Origin: Deinococcus actinosclerus
GTDB lineage: Bacteria > Deinococcota > Deinococci > Deinococcales > Deinococcaceae
Length of the DNA: 64,000 bases
Reading direction: 5' to 3'
NCBI RefSeq assembly: GCF_001507665.1
Contig: NZ_CP013910.1
Coordinates: 2,293,501-2,357,500 of the forward strand
The position numbers and the translations under genes were made by a program. The notes below the pieces were generated by a model. It saw only the letters and a program-made list of their open reading frames with translations. It had not been told where the DNA came from and made no database searches. The first letter of the stretch is position 1, and each line of letters begins with the position of its first letter. Below are positions 42,747 to 53,528 of the stretch, piece by piece.

Positions 42747-44045
42747 ATGTTCCGTCGCCGCGCCCCTCTGCCGCCGTTTCCGCCGGGTGGGGTGCTGGTA
42801 GGGGGCGCGGCGCGGGACTGGTTGCGTGGGGTGGCGGCGAAGGATTTCGACTGGATGGTGCCCGACCCGGCCGGGGCGGCGTGGGGGCTGGCGGACGCGC
42901 TGGGGGGCTCGGCGTTCGAGCTGGACGCGGCGCGGGGCTACTGGCGCGTGAATGCGCCGGGTGGGGTGCAGCATGATCTGGTGCCGCGCCCGGCGGACGT
43001 GCAGGAGGACCTGCGTCGGCGGGATTTCACGGTGAATGCGCTGGGGGTGCTGCCGGGTGGGCGGGTGCTGGACGTGGTGGGCGGGCAGGCGGACCTGCGC
43101 GCGCGGCGGCTGCGGATGGTGTCACGGGAGAATCTGCGCGCGGATCCGCTGCGGGCGTGGCGGGCGGCGCGGTTCGAGCTGACGCTGGGCTTCCGGCTGG
43201 AGCCGGGGACGGAGACGGCGCTGCGGGAGGTCGCCTCGGATCTGGCGGGGGGCCGCCTGCCGCTGCCCGCGTGGGAGCGGGTGCGGGATGAGGTGCACGC
43301 GCTGCTGCGATCCATGGACGCGGCGCGGGGCGTGGGGCGGCTGGAGGACCTGGGCCTGCTGGCCCTGACCGTGCCGGAGCTGCGCGAGGGGCGGGGCGTG
43401 GCGCAGGGCGGCTTTCATCACCTGGACGTGTTCGCGCATGGGGTGGAGGCGCTGCATCAGCTGATCGGGCGCTTCCCGGATGCCCCGCTGCCGCTGCGCT
43501 GGGCGGCGCTGCTGCATGACGTGGGTAAACCCCGCACGCTGGTGCGTGACGAGCTGACCGGGCGGGCGTCGTTCCACGGGCATGACCGGGTGGGGGCGGC
43601 CGTCGCGGCGCAGGTGCTGACGCGCCTGAAACTCCCCGGGGAGGACGTGCGGCACGCCTCGGCGCTGGTGGGGGCGCACATGGTCCCGCTGCCCGCCACC
43701 GAGCGGGAGGCGCGGCGCTTCGTGCACCGCCGCCGCGCGCTGCTGCCGGACCTGCTGGCAGTCATGCTGGCCGACCGCGAGGCGGCGCGCGGTCCGCTGA
43801 GCAGCGAGGCGTCCCGCCGGGCGTACGCGCGCGGCATCGAGCGGGTCCTGGCGGCGCTGGAGGAGCAGCCCAGCGCCCCGCCTCCGCTGCTGCGCGGCGA
43901 GGAGATCATGGCCCTGCTGGGCGTCCCCTCGGGCCCCCGGGTGGGCGAGGCGACCCGCGCGCTGGCCGAGGCGGCGGCCCTGGGCGAGGTCGGCACCCCC
44001 GAGGAGGCCCGCGCGTTCCTGCTGGCCTGGGCCGCCGCGAACTGA
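42747..44045 (+). CDS. cca: CCA-adding-family tRNA nucleotidyltransferase with HD domain
   Basis: A 432-aa class II nucleotidyltransferase: [10 protein letters not shown], catalytic DxD in [16 protein letters not shown] and the [11 protein letters not shown] helix. A C-terminal HD phosphohydrolase domain follows (LHDVGKPRT). ATG 42747 was chosen because TAGCAT ends 7 nt before it; ATGs at 42711 and 42738 are alternatives. Deinococcus radiodurans splits CCA addition between separate CC- and A-adding enzymes, so this may be only one of the pair; sequence inspection cannot decide. It lies beside, and divergent from, a tRNA gene. Confidence 0.85.
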   Translation: MFRRRAPLPPFPPGGVLVGGAARDWLRGVAAKDFDWMVPDPAGAAWGLADALGGSAFELDAARGYWRVNAPGGVQHDLVPRPADVQEDLRRRDFTVNALGVLPGGRVLDVVGGQADLRARRLRMVSRENLRADPLRAWRAARFELTLGFRLEPGTETALREVASDLAGGRLPLPAWERVRDEVHALLRSMDAARGVGRLEDLGLLALTVPELREGRGVAQGGFHHLDVFAHGVEALHQLIGRFPDAPLPLRWAALLHDVGKPRTLVRDELTGRASFHGHDRVGAAVAAQVLTRLKLPGEDVRHASALVGAHMVPLPATEREARRFVHRRRALLPDLLAVMLADREAARGPLSSEASRRAYARGIERVLAALEEQPSAPPPLLRGEEIMALLGVPSGPRVGEATRALAEAAALGEVGTPEEARAFLLAWAAAN

Positions 44046-44227
44046 AGCAGTTCTCCGAATTACGGCATCGGAACAACAGACTTCCCATGCCTCCATTCTC
44101 CGTCCTGCTCGGCAACATTCACTCGCTCCGCTCGGCCATAAGGAAGGCATCTTCATGGCAAATGCTCTAGCCGGGTGGGGGGGCCGTCAGCATTCCGACA
44201 GGGCCATGGGGCTATCCTGGCCCGGTC

Positions 44228-45694
44228 ATGAACGCGCTTCACCCGGACCACACCCTCGATCCCCGTCCTGTCACGCCGCAGTGGGTGACGGACGCGGTGT
44301 TCTACCAGATCTTCCCCGACCGCTTCGCCCGTTCGGGTCGCGTGCGGGGCCTGAACCTGCAGGAGTGGGGGGACACGCCGCACTTCAACCGCTACATGGG
44401 CGGCGACCTGTGGGGCGTGGCGGCGAAACTGGACTACATCCAGAGCCTGGGCGTGAACGCCATCTACTTCTGCCCGGTGTTCCAGTCCGCCAGCAACCAC
44501 CGCTACCACACGCACGACTACTATCAGGTGGACCCGATGCTGGGCGGCAACGAGGCGTTGCGGCACCTGATCGACGAGGCGCACGCGCGCGGCATGCGTG
44601 TGGTGCTGGACGGCGTGTTCAACCACGCCAGCCGGGGGTTCTTCCAGTTCAACGACCTGCTGGAGCAGGGCGAGGCGAGCGCGTACCGCGACTGGTTCCA
44701 CGTGGACGCGTGGCCGCTGCACCCGTACGACGACGCGCAGCCCGCGAACTACGCGGCGTGGTGGGGCAACCGCGCGCTGCCCAAATTCAACACGGACAAC
44801 CGCGCGGTGCGGGCGTTTCTGTGGGACGTCGCCGAGCACTGGATCCGTTTCGGGGTGGACGGCTGGCGGCTGGACGTCCCGAACGAGATCGACGACGATT
44901 CGTTCTGGCAGGAGTTCCGGCGGCGCGTGAAGGCCATCAACCCGGACGCGTACATCGTCGGGGAGATCTGGGGCGACGCGCACCGCTGGCTCCAGGGCGA
45001 CCAGTTCGACGCGGTCATGAACTACCACTTCACGCGGCCCTGCCTGGCGTTCTTCGGGGCGCACACGCTCGATCACCCCATGAACGAGCGCAGCGGCACG
45101 GGGCGCGTGGACGCGATGGACGCCGCGGCGTTCGCGCAGCGCATGACCGAGGTGACGCGCATGTACCACCCGGACGTGGTGCGCGTGCAGCTGAACCTGC
45201 TCGACTCGCACGACACGGCGCGCTTCCTGACCGCCGTGGGGGGGGATCACTCGGCGTTCCGGCTGGCGACGGTGTTCCAGATGACGTACGTGGGCACGCC
45301 CTGCATCTACTACGGCGACGAGGTGGGCCTGCCCGGTGGCCCGGACCCCGACTGCCGCCGCGCGTTCCCCTGGGACGAGGGCAGCTGGAATCAGGAGACG
45401 CTGGCCCTGACCCGCAAGCTGACGGCGGCGCGTCACGCCACGCCGGCCCTGCAACGCGGGGATTTCCACGTGACGCACGCGCAGGGCGAGCAGCTCGTGT
45501 ACGCGCGCCGTCACGCGAGCGGCGCGGCGTTCGTGGGGCTGAACGCCGGCCTGAAGGACGCGCACCTGCCGTTCACGGGGGTCACGCCCGGCGATTACCG
45601 CGACGTGCTCACGGGCCGCACCGTCCACCTGACCGGCGACACGCCCCTGAGCGTACCCGCACGCGGCGCGCTGGTGCTGGTCCCCCTGGGGTGA
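44228..45694 (+). CDS. GH13 alpha-amylase-family glycosidase (neopullulanase/cyclomaltodextrinase-like)
   Basis: A 488-aa GH13 enzyme without signal peptide. The four conserved regions are visible: [15 protein letters not shown] (catalytic Asp nucleophile), VGEIWGD (general-acid Glu) and [28 protein letters not shown] is family-typical (quoted in part). The N-terminal CBM34 domain of neopullulanases is missing, and the N-terminus starts directly with the barrel ([14 protein letters not shown]). It acts on alpha-glucans in the cytoplasm, fitting with glgB and trehalose genes in the same window. The preceding 182-bp gap holds no gene I can support. Confidence 0.9.
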   Translation: MNALHPDHTLDPRPVTPQWVTDAVFYQIFPDRFARSGRVRGLNLQEWGDTPHFNRYMGGDLWGVAAKLDYIQSLGVNAIYFCPVFQSASNHRYHTHDYYQVDPMLGGNEALRHLIDEAHARGMRVVLDGVFNHASRGFFQFNDLLEQGEASAYRDWFHVDAWPLHPYDDAQPANYAAWWGNRALPKFNTDNRAVRAFLWDVAEHWIRFGVDGWRLDVPNEIDDDSFWQEFRRRVKAINPDAYIVGEIWGDAHRWLQGDQFDAVMNYHFTRPCLAFFGAHTLDHPMNERSGTGRVDAMDAAAFAQRMTEVTRMYHPDVVRVQLNLLDSHDTARFLTAVGGDHSAFRLATVFQMTYVGTPCIYYGDEVGLPGGPDPDCRRAFPWDEGSWNQETLALTRKLTAARHATPALQRGDFHVTHAQGEQLVYARRHASGAAFVGLNAGLKDAHLPFTGVTPGDYRDVLTGRTVHLTGDTPLSVPARGALVLVPLG

Positions 45695-45700
45695 GTGGGC

Positions 45701-45752
45701 AGTAGGAAGTGGGGAGTGGAGTGAGCACGACCTCCACTCCCCACTCCCTACT
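45701..45752. terminator. 21-bp near-perfect inverted repeat between GH13 and moeA
   Basis: Arms 45701-45721 and 45732-45752 match at 20 of 21 positions around a 10-nt loop, in the convergent gap. The right arm reaches the moeA stop codon. This is a strong bidirectional terminator candidate without a T-run. Confidence 0.85.
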
Positions 45753-46942
45753 TACAGCAGGATCACGTCCACGTCGTCGCCGGACTGCACGGCCTGCCCT
45801 TCGGGCACGATCACCAGGGCGCCCGCGTCACTCAGGGACCGCAGGATGCCGCTGCCCTGCTGGCCGTAGTCGCGGACCTGCCCGCCGTCGATCACGCCGC
45901 GCCAGAACGCGGTCTTGTCGGGCAGGGCGCGGAAGGGCGTGGCGGCGCGCAGGCGCAGCGTCTGGGGGGGCTGCCCGGTCAGGGCGGGGCGTACGATCAC
46001 GTGGAACACCACGAGGCTGCTGACCGGGTTGCCGGGCAGGCCGAAGACGGGCAGGCCGTTCCAGCCGCCCAGGATGGCGGGCCCGCCGGGGCGCATGCGG
46101 ACCTTCCAGAAGCTCACGCGGCCCTGCTCGACCAGCAGGTCCCGCATGAAGTCGTACTTGCCCATGCTGACGCCGCCGCTGGTCAGCAGGACGTCCGCGC
46201 CGCCCGCCGCGGCGATGGCCGCCTGGAGCGCCTGGGGGCTGTCGGGCGCGTGACCCAGCGGGAGGACCTCGCACCCGGCTTCCAGCAGCATGGCGTGCAG
46301 GCCGACGCTGTTACTGTCGTACACCTGCCCGGCCGTCAGGGGCTGGCCGGGCGGGACGACCTCGTCCCCGGTGGAGAGCAGCGCGACCCGCAGGCGGCGC
46401 TGCACGCTCAGCCGCGCGTGCCCGAGGGCCGCCGCCAGCGCCAGCCGGGGGGCCGTGAGGAGCTGCCCGGCGTGCAGGACGACCTCGCCCGCGCGGAAGT
46501 CGCCGCCCTCGTGGCGGACGTCGGCGGGACTGGCGGCGCGGCGCAGGAGCACCCCGTCCGGCCCGTCGTCGAGCAGCTGTTCGACCGGGCAGATGGCGTC
46601 CGCGCCCGCCGGGAGGGGCGCGCCGGTGTAGATCCGCACGCACTCGCCCGCCCCGACCGTGCCGGTGAACGCGGCCCCGGCGCGGCTCTCGCCGATCACG
46701 CGCAGGTGCGCCGGGGCGTCCGGGGAGGCGCCCAGCGTGTCGGCCTCGCGGGCGGCGATGCCGTCCAGGGCGCTCTCGGTGGCGCTGGGGTGGCTGACCA
46801 GCGCGGGCACATCCGCGGCCAGGGTGCGGCCGTACGCCTGCGCGAGGGGCACCGTCTCGGCCGTCCGGGCGGGCAGCAGGGCGCTCAGGTGGGTGCGGGC
46901 GTCGTCCACGCTGACGTGCATGGGGAAGGTCGGGGCGGTCAT
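45752..46942 (-). CDS. moeA: Molybdopterin molybdotransferase
   Basis: A 396-aa MoeA of normal length. It has the N-terminal linker (DVPALVSHPSATESALDGIA), the MPT-binding core LLSTGDEVV, TSGGVSMGKYDF and the FGLPGNPVSS loop, then the C-terminal beta-barrel domain IV. It inserts molybdate into adenylylated molybdopterin in the cytosol. The start ATG follows TATCCT by 6 nt (leaderless pattern). No other Moco gene lies nearby. Confidence 0.94.
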   Translation of the reverse strand: MTAPTFPMHVSVDDARTHLSALLPARTAETVPLAQAYGRTLAADVPALVSHPSATESALDGIAAREADTLGASPDAPAHLRVIGESRAGAAFTGTVGAGECVRIYTGAPLPAGADAICPVEQLLDDGPDGVLLRRAASPADVRHEGGDFRAGEVVLHAGQLLTAPRLALAAALGHARLSVQRRLRVALLSTGDEVVPPGQPLTAGQVYDSNSVGLHAMLLEAGCEVLPLGHAPDSPQALQAAIAAAGGADVLLTSGGVSMGKYDFMRDLLVEQGRVSFWKVRMRPGGPAILGGWNGLPVFGLPGNPVSSLVVFHVIVRPALTGQPPQTLRLRAATPFRALPDKTAFWRGVIDGGQVRDYGQQGSGILRSLSDAGALVIVPEGQAVQSGDDVDVILL

Positions 46943-47004
46943 GAAGGCAGGATAGGCGCGCGGCGCACGCGGCGCAGCCCCGGCCCGTCTAGCCTGAAGG
47001 GATC

Positions 47005-48183
47005 ATGGTGCGTTGGAGGCGGGCCCTGTGGGCGATCCTGGGTGGCGCGGCGCTGTTCGCGCTGGGCCTGAGCGGCCTCTGGCTGGCCGGGTGGTGGCCG
47101 GGTCGGGACGCGGCCCGGCCACCCGCGCCACGCGTGGAGGCACCGCTCGCCCTGCCGTCCGTGGCGTCCGAACCGGAGGTCCCGGCCGCCCCTGAGATTC
47201 AGGAGGCGCCCGCCCCCACGGACCTCGCCGGGGTGCGGCAGGACCCTCTGGGCACGGTGCCCCCCGCCCCGGCCACAGAGGAGCAGACGCCAGAGGAAAG
47301 CACGCCCCCCGCCTCCGCCCAGTCGGCGCCGGACACGCCGGAACCGCTGCTCGCTCCACCAGCGGCGGCCTCACCAGAGTCGGCCCCACCAGAGTCGGCG
47401 GGTGCCCGGACCTCTCCCCTGCTGGCGGGCCTGAACCGGGTGCGGGCCCGGGCCGGACTTCAGACCGTGACGGCCGAGGCGGCGTGGCAGGCGGGCTGCG
47501 CGGGGCACGCGCGGTACCTCGTGCGGGCGGACCGCGCCGAGCACCGCGAGGACCCTGCCAGTCCCTTCCGGTCGGCGGCGGGCGAGGCGTGCGCGCCCGG
47601 CCATTACTTCGTGTCCAGCCGCGCGGAGTCCGGGCCCGAGCGGGCGCTGACGTACTGGGTGGGGGGCGCGTTTCACCTGCCGCAGCTGATCGATCCGCGG
47701 CTGACCCGCGTGGCGTCCGGGGTGGCGCATGACGCTGCCGGGGCCTTCCAGTCGGCGGTGGTGCTGGATGTCCGGCGCGGCCTGATAGGAGCGGGGCGTT
47801 ACCCGGTGCGGTACCCGGGCCCGGGCCAGGCGGCACCCAGCCTGCGGGCCGCGACGGGCGAGTGGCCGGACGCGCTGGCCGGGTGCCCGGTGGTGGCCGC
47901 GCGGGGCGCGCCGGTCGCGTTGCTGCTCGGGCCGGACCGGGCGGACGAGGTGAGCGGCGTGACGCTGCGCGTGAACGGACAGGCGGCAGGCGCGTGCCTG
48001 CTCACGGCGTCCACCTTCACGGGGGCGAACGAGGCCGAGACGCGCGTGGGCCGGGGCGTGCTCGCGGCCCAGGGGGCGGCGCTGGCCCTGCCGGACGCGC
48101 CGCTACCGGCCGGGGCGGGCGTGCAGGTCAGCTTCGAGACGCCGCGCGGGCCGGTGTCGTGGGCGTTCCGCACGCAACCGTGA
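47005..48183 (+). CDS. Membrane-anchored CAP/SCP-domain protein
   Basis: A 392-aa protein. An N-terminal TM or uncleaved signal segment (residues 6-30) is followed by a long Pro/Ala/Glu-rich linker (about 35-135). Then comes a CAP (SCP/PR1) domain: LLAGLNRVRARAGLQTV, AGCAGHARYLV and the ALTYWVGGAFHLPQLIDP region. A C-terminal beta domain of about 100 residues closes the protein. Two Cys in the CAP domain could pair outside the membrane. Bacterial CAP proteins are extracytoplasmic and of varied function. The start has GAAGGGA upstream. Confidence 0.8.
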   Translation: MVRWRRALWAILGGAALFALGLSGLWLAGWWPGRDAARPPAPRVEAPLALPSVASEPEVPAAPEIQEAPAPTDLAGVRQDPLGTVPPAPATEEQTPEESTPPASAQSAPDTPEPLLAPPAAASPESAPPESAGARTSPLLAGLNRVRARAGLQTVTAEAAWQAGCAGHARYLVRADRAEHREDPASPFRSAAGEACAPGHYFVSSRAESGPERALTYWVGGAFHLPQLIDPRLTRVASGVAHDAAGAFQSAVVLDVRRGLIGAGRYPVRYPGPGQAAPSLRAATGEWPDALAGCPVVAARGAPVALLLGPDRADEVSGVTLRVNGQAAGACLLTASTFTGANEAETRVGRGVLAAQGAALALPDAPLPAGAGVQVSFETPRGPVSWAFRTQP

Positions 48184-48286
48184 CCGTCAGGAGACCGCGA
48201 CCTGCGGGTCCCGGGGTACACTCCTGAGTGGCGAGCACGCCTCTCGCGCCCACCTGATCTCGGTGGGGCCGCGAAACGGAGACCCC

Positions 48287-48766
48287 ATGAACATCACCCA
48301 GGACAAGGTTGTCGAACTCGACTACAAACTCACCGTGAACGGCGAGGTCATCGACCAGAGCGAACCCGGCGAGCCGCTGGTGTACCTGCAGGGCCACAGC
48401 AACATCATTCCCGGACTGGAGCGCGCCCTGGAAGGCAAGGCCGTCGGGGACGAGCTGCAGGTGACCGTGCAGCCCGAGGACGGCTACGGCGAGCGGGACG
48501 ACGAGAACGTCGAGGAACTGTCCCGCGAGGACTTCGAGGACGACATCGAGGTCGGCGCGACGTACTACGCGCAGGACGAGGCCGGCAGCGTCATCCCCTT
48601 CACCGTGATGGACGTCAGCGGCGACACCGTCAAGGTGGACTTCAACCCGCCCCTGGCCGGCATGGTCCTGAACTTCGACGTGAAGGTCCTGAACGTCCGT
48701 GACGCGACGCCCGAGGAACTCGAGCACGGGCACGCGCACAGCGACGGTGACCACGACCACGAGTAA
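48287..48766 (+). CDS. slyD: SlyD-like FKBP-type peptidyl-prolyl isomerase
   Basis: A 159-aa SlyD-type FKBP. The FKBP strands (VVELDYKLTVNGEVIDQS, GHSNIIPGLERALEGKAVGD) flank an inserted IF chaperone domain (YGERDDENVEELSREDFEDD). A His-rich tail (HGHAHSDGDHDHE) should bind Ni or Zn. ATG 48287 has ACGGAG 6 nt upstream. It helps proline-limited folding and metal handling. It is followed by a very strong hairpin. Confidence 0.93.
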   Translation: MNITQDKVVELDYKLTVNGEVIDQSEPGEPLVYLQGHSNIIPGLERALEGKAVGDELQVTVQPEDGYGERDDENVEELSREDFEDDIEVGATYYAQDEAGSVIPFTVMDVSGDTVKVDFNPPLAGMVLNFDVKVLNVRDATPEELEHGHAHSDGDHDHE

Positions 48767-48771
48767 GCCCT

Positions 48772-48824
48772 GAACCGGAGCAGCGCCGCCCCCCGGCATG
48801 GGGGGGGCGGCGCTGCTCCGGTTC
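48772..48824. terminator. 23-bp perfect inverted repeat after slyD
   Basis: Arms 48772-48794 and 48802-48824 are perfectly complementary over 23 bp, with a 7-nt loop inside a G/C homopolymer. It fills the convergent gap between slyD and the HD-domain gene. Bidirectional terminator by position. Confidence 0.88.
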
Positions 48825-48826
48825 AC

Positions 48827-49342
48827 CTACTCCTGATCGTCGTAGAGATGCAGGAGCATGGCCTCCGGGTCCCCGCCCGGGTGGTGGTGCCGGGCGACCA
48901 GCCGGGCCACGCGGGGCCGCGCCCCGGCATGCGCCAGCAGCCTTGCGCCGAGTTCCGGGTGGTGCGCGCGGATACCGACCGCCCCGACGGGCGGCAGCAG
49001 GCGTGTCAGCCGGTTGGGAATCAGGCCGACCAGCACGCGTTCCCACAGGTAGTAGGGGCGCAGGCTCTTGCCGCAGTCGTGCAGCAGCGCGGCGGCGACC
49101 AGTTCGGGGTCGGCGTGCGGGTGGTCGCGCAGCAGGTGCCGGGTGACGCGGCAGGCGTGCTCGCGGTCGCGGGGGTCCATGGCTCGGTACACGACCTGCT
49201 CGGCGGGGGTGAGCAGGTGCTCGGCCCAGGGATCGTCGGGGTGGGCGTCCTCGGCGTTCACGCTGCGCAGCAGGCGGCGGGCCTTGGCTGCGTACCCGTT
49301 GGCCTTGCGGCGGAGTCGGGCGAGGAGGGAACGGCGCGGCAT
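48827..49342 (-). CDS. HD-domain phosphohydrolase
   Basis: A 171-aa HD-superfamily protein. The metal ligands are visible: H in [15 protein letters not shown] in [12 protein letters not shown], and later H ([17 protein letters not shown]) and a D/H pair near the end ([11 protein letters not shown]). The substrate is unknown; similar stand-alone HD proteins hydrolyse nucleotides. ATG 49342 lies 6 nt after TATGCT, a leaderless start. Confidence 0.82.
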   Translation of the reverse strand: MPRRSLLARLRRKANGYAAKARRLLRSVNAEDAHPDDPWAEHLLTPAEQVVYRAMDPRDREHACRVTRHLLRDHPHADPELVAAALLHDCGKSLRPYYLWERVLVGLIPNRLTRLLPPVGAVGIRAHHPELGARLLAHAGARPRVARLVARHHHPGGDPEAMLLHLYDDQE

Positions 49343-49434
49343 GCGCTGAGCATAAGCGAGCGGGACGTGCCGGTGCTGCCCGGACGTCCCGCTGTGGCGC
49401 TGAAGTGTTCTTAATGGCCGGTGAGGCGGGGGCC

Positions 49435-50409
49435 TCAGTCGGCGGCGGTCTCGGTTTCGAGTTCCAGGGCGGCCAGGGCGCGTTCGGCGCTCATGGCGGC
49501 GCGGGTGCCAGCGCCAACGCTGGTGCCCAGCTGGCGGTAGATGTAGTCGCTGACGTCCCCGGCAGCGAACAGCATCGGGACGCTGGTGTAGATCTCGTCC
49601 GTGACGTCCACGTACCCGTCGGGGCGCAGCTTGACGGTGTCCTTGACGAATTCGGTGTTGGGGGTGTGGCCGATGAAGATGAACACGCCGTCGGTGCTCA
49701 TGTCGGTCTCCTCGCCGGTCTTGAGGTTCTTCAGGCGCACGCCGGTGACGGTGTCCTCGCCCTTGATCTCCTCGACGGCGGTGTCCCAGATGAATTTCAT
49801 CTTGGGGTTCGCGAACGCGCGGGCCTGGGCGACCTTGTTGGCGCGCAGGGTGTCGCGGCGGTGGATCAGGATGACCTCGTCGGCGAACTTGGTCAGGAAC
49901 AGGCCCTCTTCCACGGCGGCGTCCCCGCCGCCCACCACGACGACCTTCTTGCCGCGGTAGAAGAAGCCGTCGCAGGTGGCGCAGGTGCTGACGCCCTTGC
50001 CCCAGAAGTGCTCCTCGCCGGGCACGTACAGGCGTTTGGGGTTGGCGCCGGTGGCGAGGATGACGGCCTTGGCGCGGTAGGTGCCGCCGTAGCCGGTGAC
50101 GGTGAAGGGGTAGGCGTGTTCGCGGTCGTCGTCGGTGCGGGTGATGCTCTGCACCTCGTCCATCTCGATGACGCCGCCGAACTTCTCGGCCTGCTGCTGC
50201 ATGCGGCTGGCGAGTTCCATGCCGCTGATGGGTTCGGGGAAGCCGGGGTAATTCTCGACTTCCTCGGTCTGGGCGATCTGCCCGCCGGGGAGGCCCTTTT
50301 CGAGGATCAGGGTGCTGAGGCTGGCGCGGCCGGTGTAGATCGCGGCGGTGAGGCCGGCGGGGCCGCCGCCGACGATGACCACGTCGTAGTTCTGGGTGTT
50401 GCCCGTCAT
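49435..50409 (-). CDS. trxB: Thioredoxin reductase
   Basis: A 324-aa low-molecular-weight TrxB of normal length. It has the FAD motif GGGPAG (residues 14-19), the redox-active CATC at C143-C146, the NADPH motif [16 protein letters not shown] and the C-terminal FAD motif FAAGDVSD. It reduces thioredoxin with NADPH. It may serve the thioredoxin-coupled ArsC upstream in the window. The ATG start is 6 nt after TACGCT (leaderless pattern). Confidence 0.95.
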   Translation of the reverse strand: MTGNTQNYDVVIVGGGPAGLTAAIYTGRASLSTLILEKGLPGGQIAQTEEVENYPGFPEPISGMELASRMQQQAEKFGGVIEMDEVQSITRTDDDREHAYPFTVTGYGGTYRAKAVILATGANPKRLYVPGEEHFWGKGVSTCATCDGFFYRGKKVVVVGGGDAAVEEGLFLTKFADEVILIHRRDTLRANKVAQARAFANPKMKFIWDTAVEEIKGEDTVTGVRLKNLKTGEETDMSTDGVFIFIGHTPNTEFVKDTVKLRPDGYVDVTDEIYTSVPMLFAAGDVSDYIYRQLGTSVGAGTRAAMSAERALAALELETETAAD

Positions 50410-50466
50410 GGGTGAAGCGTACCACCGGGCACGATTGGGGATGGTCAGCCACGCACAGTTTATTTT

Positions 50467-50946
50467 TTAAAGCATGCCGGACCCAGCGGTGGACTGGAGC
50501 GGCACAGTGACGCCCCACACCGGCATGCCCGGCAGGCCGCCGATGAATGCGCGCCAGGGGTCCAGCGCACCCATCACCGGGCGGGGCGGGCGGTGCAGGG
50601 CCACGAGACCCTCGCGGTAGGCGGCGCCGTGGCGGGCGGCGATCCAGGTTTCGTGGGTGTGAAGGGCGGCGCGCAGGTGCAGGCGGCCCTCGGTAGCGGG
50701 TACGGTGCGGCCGCCGCGCGTGAAGGTCTGGGTGCGGCGGTTGAAGTGCAGCGGCTCGCCGGGCAGCAGCAGGGTCAGTCCGGCGGAGTGCAGGCTGAGG
50801 CCGTCCAGGGTGTAGCGGCTGCTGCCGTGCGGGGTGGGAGTCTTGCAGAAGCCGCGCAGGGTCAGGTCGCCCTGGCGGGCGTCGAGGCCCAGGAACCAAA
50901 ACTGGGCGGTCAGCGGGCAGCGCCTACGGATGTGGAACCTTGCCAT
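50467..50946 (-). CDS. Unknown protein, divergent from the zinc metallochaperone
   Basis: A 159-aa soluble protein that I do not recognise. It begins [20 protein letters not shown], is rich in Arg, His and Leu, and has few cysteines (C10, C34) and no signal peptide or TM segment. Codon use is like that of its neighbours. ATG 50946 lies 7 nt after TATTAT on the minus strand, so its mRNA is probably leaderless. It shares a 31-bp divergent promoter with the COG0523 GTPase, so it probably belongs to the same zinc response. Confidence 0.65.
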   Translation of the reverse strand: MARFHIRRRCPLTAQFWFLGLDARQGDLTLRGFCKTPTPHGSSRYTLDGLSLHSAGLTLLLPGEPLHFNRRTQTFTRGGRTVPATEGRLHLRAALHTHETWIAARHGAAYREGLVALHRPPRPVMGALDPWRAFIGGLPGMPVWGVTVPLQSTAGSGML

Positions 50947-50977
50947 ATTATTGATAATAGAATATCGTTATCAGTAC
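50940..50977. promoter_or_regulatory. Compact bidirectional promoter with Zur-like palindrome
   Basis: Plus strand: TTGCCA (50940-50945), a 17-nt spacer and TATCGT (50963-50968) place the start site at or next to the ATG of the COG0523 gene. Minus strand: TATTAT (50959-50954) lies 7 nt before the divergent ATG. The dyad TGATAA-N10-TTATCA (50952-50973) spans both -10 boxes. A single bound Fur-family dimer could silence both genes. Zur is inferred from the zinc genes downstream; no regulator gene lies in the window. Confidence 0.65.
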
Positions 50978-52033
<1,056 letters not shown>

Positions 52034-52039
52034 TAAGGA

Positions 52040-52167
52040 CTCGGATTGAATGGCCTTGTAAGCCATTCAATCCGAGCGGACTCGTAGAGCTGCGCAGCAG
52101 AGCGAGCAGGAGAGAAACGGGTTCCGGACGTGGAGTTGACAGATCGGTGGTGTTCCGATCTGTCAAC
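52040..52167. repeat. Two long perfect hairpins between the COG0523 gene and rpmB
   Basis: A 15-bp perfect inverted repeat with a 7-nt loop (52040-52054 / 52062-52076) and a 13-bp one with a 7-nt loop (52135-52147 / 52155-52167) lie 58 bp apart in a 223-bp non-coding gap. The second contains TTGACA in its left arm. Neither has a T-tract. The spacing and less GC-rich arms recall the small non-coding repeats dispersed in Deinococcus genomes, but I see only one copy here. Confidence 0.55.
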
Positions 52168-52238
52168 GGAACAAACGGAATCCGTATGACCGGACCGGCG
52201 GAACGTGCGCCGGTGAACCTTCCCCCCACCCCCATTTG

Positions 52239-52254
52239 TGATAAGGAGAAATCA
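52239..52254 (+). promoter_or_regulatory. rpmB ribosome-binding site within a TGAT...ATCA dyad
   Basis: TGAT-N8-ATCA (52239-52254) surrounds the AAGGAG of rpmB. The left half-site TGATAA is the same as in the upstream zinc-gene palindrome, so a regulator could also bind here. The repeat is short and could be chance. Confidence 0.35.
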
Positions 52255-52256
52255 AT

Positions 52257-52502
52257 ATGAGTCGTGAATGCTACCTGACCGGCAAGAAGAACCTCGTGGT
52301 GAACAGCGTCACCCGGCGCGGCAAGGCCCGCGCGCAGGGCGGGGTGGGCCGCAAGGTCACCGGCGTGACCCGGCGCGTGCAGCGCGCCAACCTCCACAAG
52401 CGCGCCATCTGCGAGGGCGGCGTCACGAAGACCGTCTGGCTCAGCGCCAGCGCCCTGCGCACCCTCAGCCGCGGCCCGTACCGGGGCATCGAACTGCTGT
52501 GA
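52257..52502 (+). CDS. rpmB: Ribosomal protein L28, form lacking the zinc ribbon
   Basis: An 81-aa L28 ([51 protein letters not shown] at the end). It has one cysteine near the N-terminus and one at C54, but no CxxC pairs, so it is a C-minus, zinc-independent L28. In several bacteria, C-minus ribosomal proteins are Zur-controlled and replace zinc-binding copies to save zinc. It overlaps znuA by 4 nt (GTGA), tying it to zinc uptake. Whether the genome also carries a zinc-binding L28 cannot be seen here. Confidence 0.93.
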   Translation: MSRECYLTGKKNLVVNSVTRRGKARAQGGVGRKVTGVTRRVQRANLHKRAICEGGVTKTVWLSASALRTLSRGPYRGIELL

Positions 52503-53425
52503 GGCGCCCCCACCTCCTCCTGCCCGCGCTGCTGCTCGCCGCGTGCGCCGCGCCTAGCGCGCAGGCCGCGCCCCTGCAGGTCAGCGCCACCACCACGATC
52601 ATCGCGGACTTCGTGAAGGCCGTGGGCGGCACCCGTGTCAGCGTGAACGTCATCGTGCCGCCCGGCGGGGACACCCACACCTTCCAGCCCAGCACCGGCG
52701 CGATCCGCGACCTCGCCCGCAGCCGCACCCTCTTCGCGAACGGCGCGGGCCTGGAGCCCTGGCTGCCCCGACTGAAGGCCAGCGCGCCGAAGGTGCCGGT
52801 GCAGGAACTCACGGCGGGCCTGAAGCTGCACCCCGCCGGGGAAGGCGAGGACCACGCGGCGGCCGGGCATGACGGGCACGACGACCACGGCGCGCTCGAC
52901 CCGCACGCGTGGTGGGACGCCAGTCTGGCCGCCGGGTACGTGAAGAACGCCCAGGCGGCCCTGACCCGCCTCGACCCGGCCGGGAAGGCCACGTACGCGA
53001 AGAACGCCGCCGCCTACCTGAAAGCCCTCAGCGCCGCCGACGCCTACGCGAAGGGGCAGTTCGCCACGGTCCCCGCCGCGCGGCGTGTGCTCGTGACGAA
53101 CCACGACAGCCTCCACTACCTTGCCGAACGGTACGGGCTGCGCCTGATCGGGGCCGTCATTCCGGGCCTGAGCACCGAACGGGAACCCAGTGCCCGCGAA
53201 CTCGCCGTGCTGACCCAGACCATGAAGAAGGCCGGGGCGAAGGTGATCTTCACGGAGAACACCGTCAACGCCCGCCTCGCCCAGACGCTCGCCCGCGAGA
53301 CCGGCGCCCGCATCGCCCCCGCGCTGTACACCGACGCCCTGGGCCCCAAAGGCAGCGGCGGCGAGACGTACCTCAAGGCGTTCCGGACGAACGTGGACAT
53401 CATGGTCAAGGCCCTGAAGGGCTGA
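52499..53425 (+). CDS. znuA: Zinc ABC transporter substrate-binding lipoprotein ZnuA
   Basis: A 308-aa cluster A-I binding protein. GTG 52499 overlaps the rpmB stop. A 15-residue signal with lipobox LAAC (Cys16) marks a lipoprotein. Zn ligands are in [10 protein letters not shown], in the His/Asp-rich loop [18 protein letters not shown] followed by LDPHAWWD, in [14 protein letters not shown], and in the final Glu/Asp loops. The His-rich loop before DPHAWW marks zinc- rather than manganese-binding proteins. It hands Zn to ZnuBC. Confidence 0.92.
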   Translation: MRRPHLLLPALLLAACAAPSAQAAPLQVSATTTIIADFVKAVGGTRVSVNVIVPPGGDTHTFQPSTGAIRDLARSRTLFANGAGLEPWLPRLKASAPKVPVQELTAGLKLHPAGEGEDHAAAGHDGHDDHGALDPHAWWDASLAAGYVKNAQAALTRLDPAGKATYAKNAAAYLKALSAADAYAKGQFATVPAARRVLVTNHDSLHYLAERYGLRLIGAVIPGLSTEREPSARELAVLTQTMKKAGAKVIFTENTVNARLAQTLARETGARIAPALYTDALGPKGSGGETYLKAFRTNVDIMVKALKG

Positions 53426-53440
53426 CCGGCACCGGCGGCG

Positions 53441-53473
53441 GCGGGTGGAGGCGGACCCCACGGCTCCACCCGC
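53441..53473 (+). terminator. Intrinsic terminator after znuA
   Basis: A 10-bp perfect stem (53441-53450 / 53464-53473) is followed by TTCACTTTTGATT. It ends the COG0523-rpmB-znuA transcript, or lets only part of it continue into znuC. Confidence 0.75.
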
Positions 53474-53528
53474 TTCACTTTTGATTCTGCACTCGCAACA
53501 TCACCGCGTGGGGAGGTATGCTGGTCTG

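Noticed and set aside
44046..44227. Short gene or repeat element between cca and the GH13 gene
   Set aside because: A faint likeness to the 52.1 kb repeat region was noted, but no inverted repeat or alignable core could be shown.
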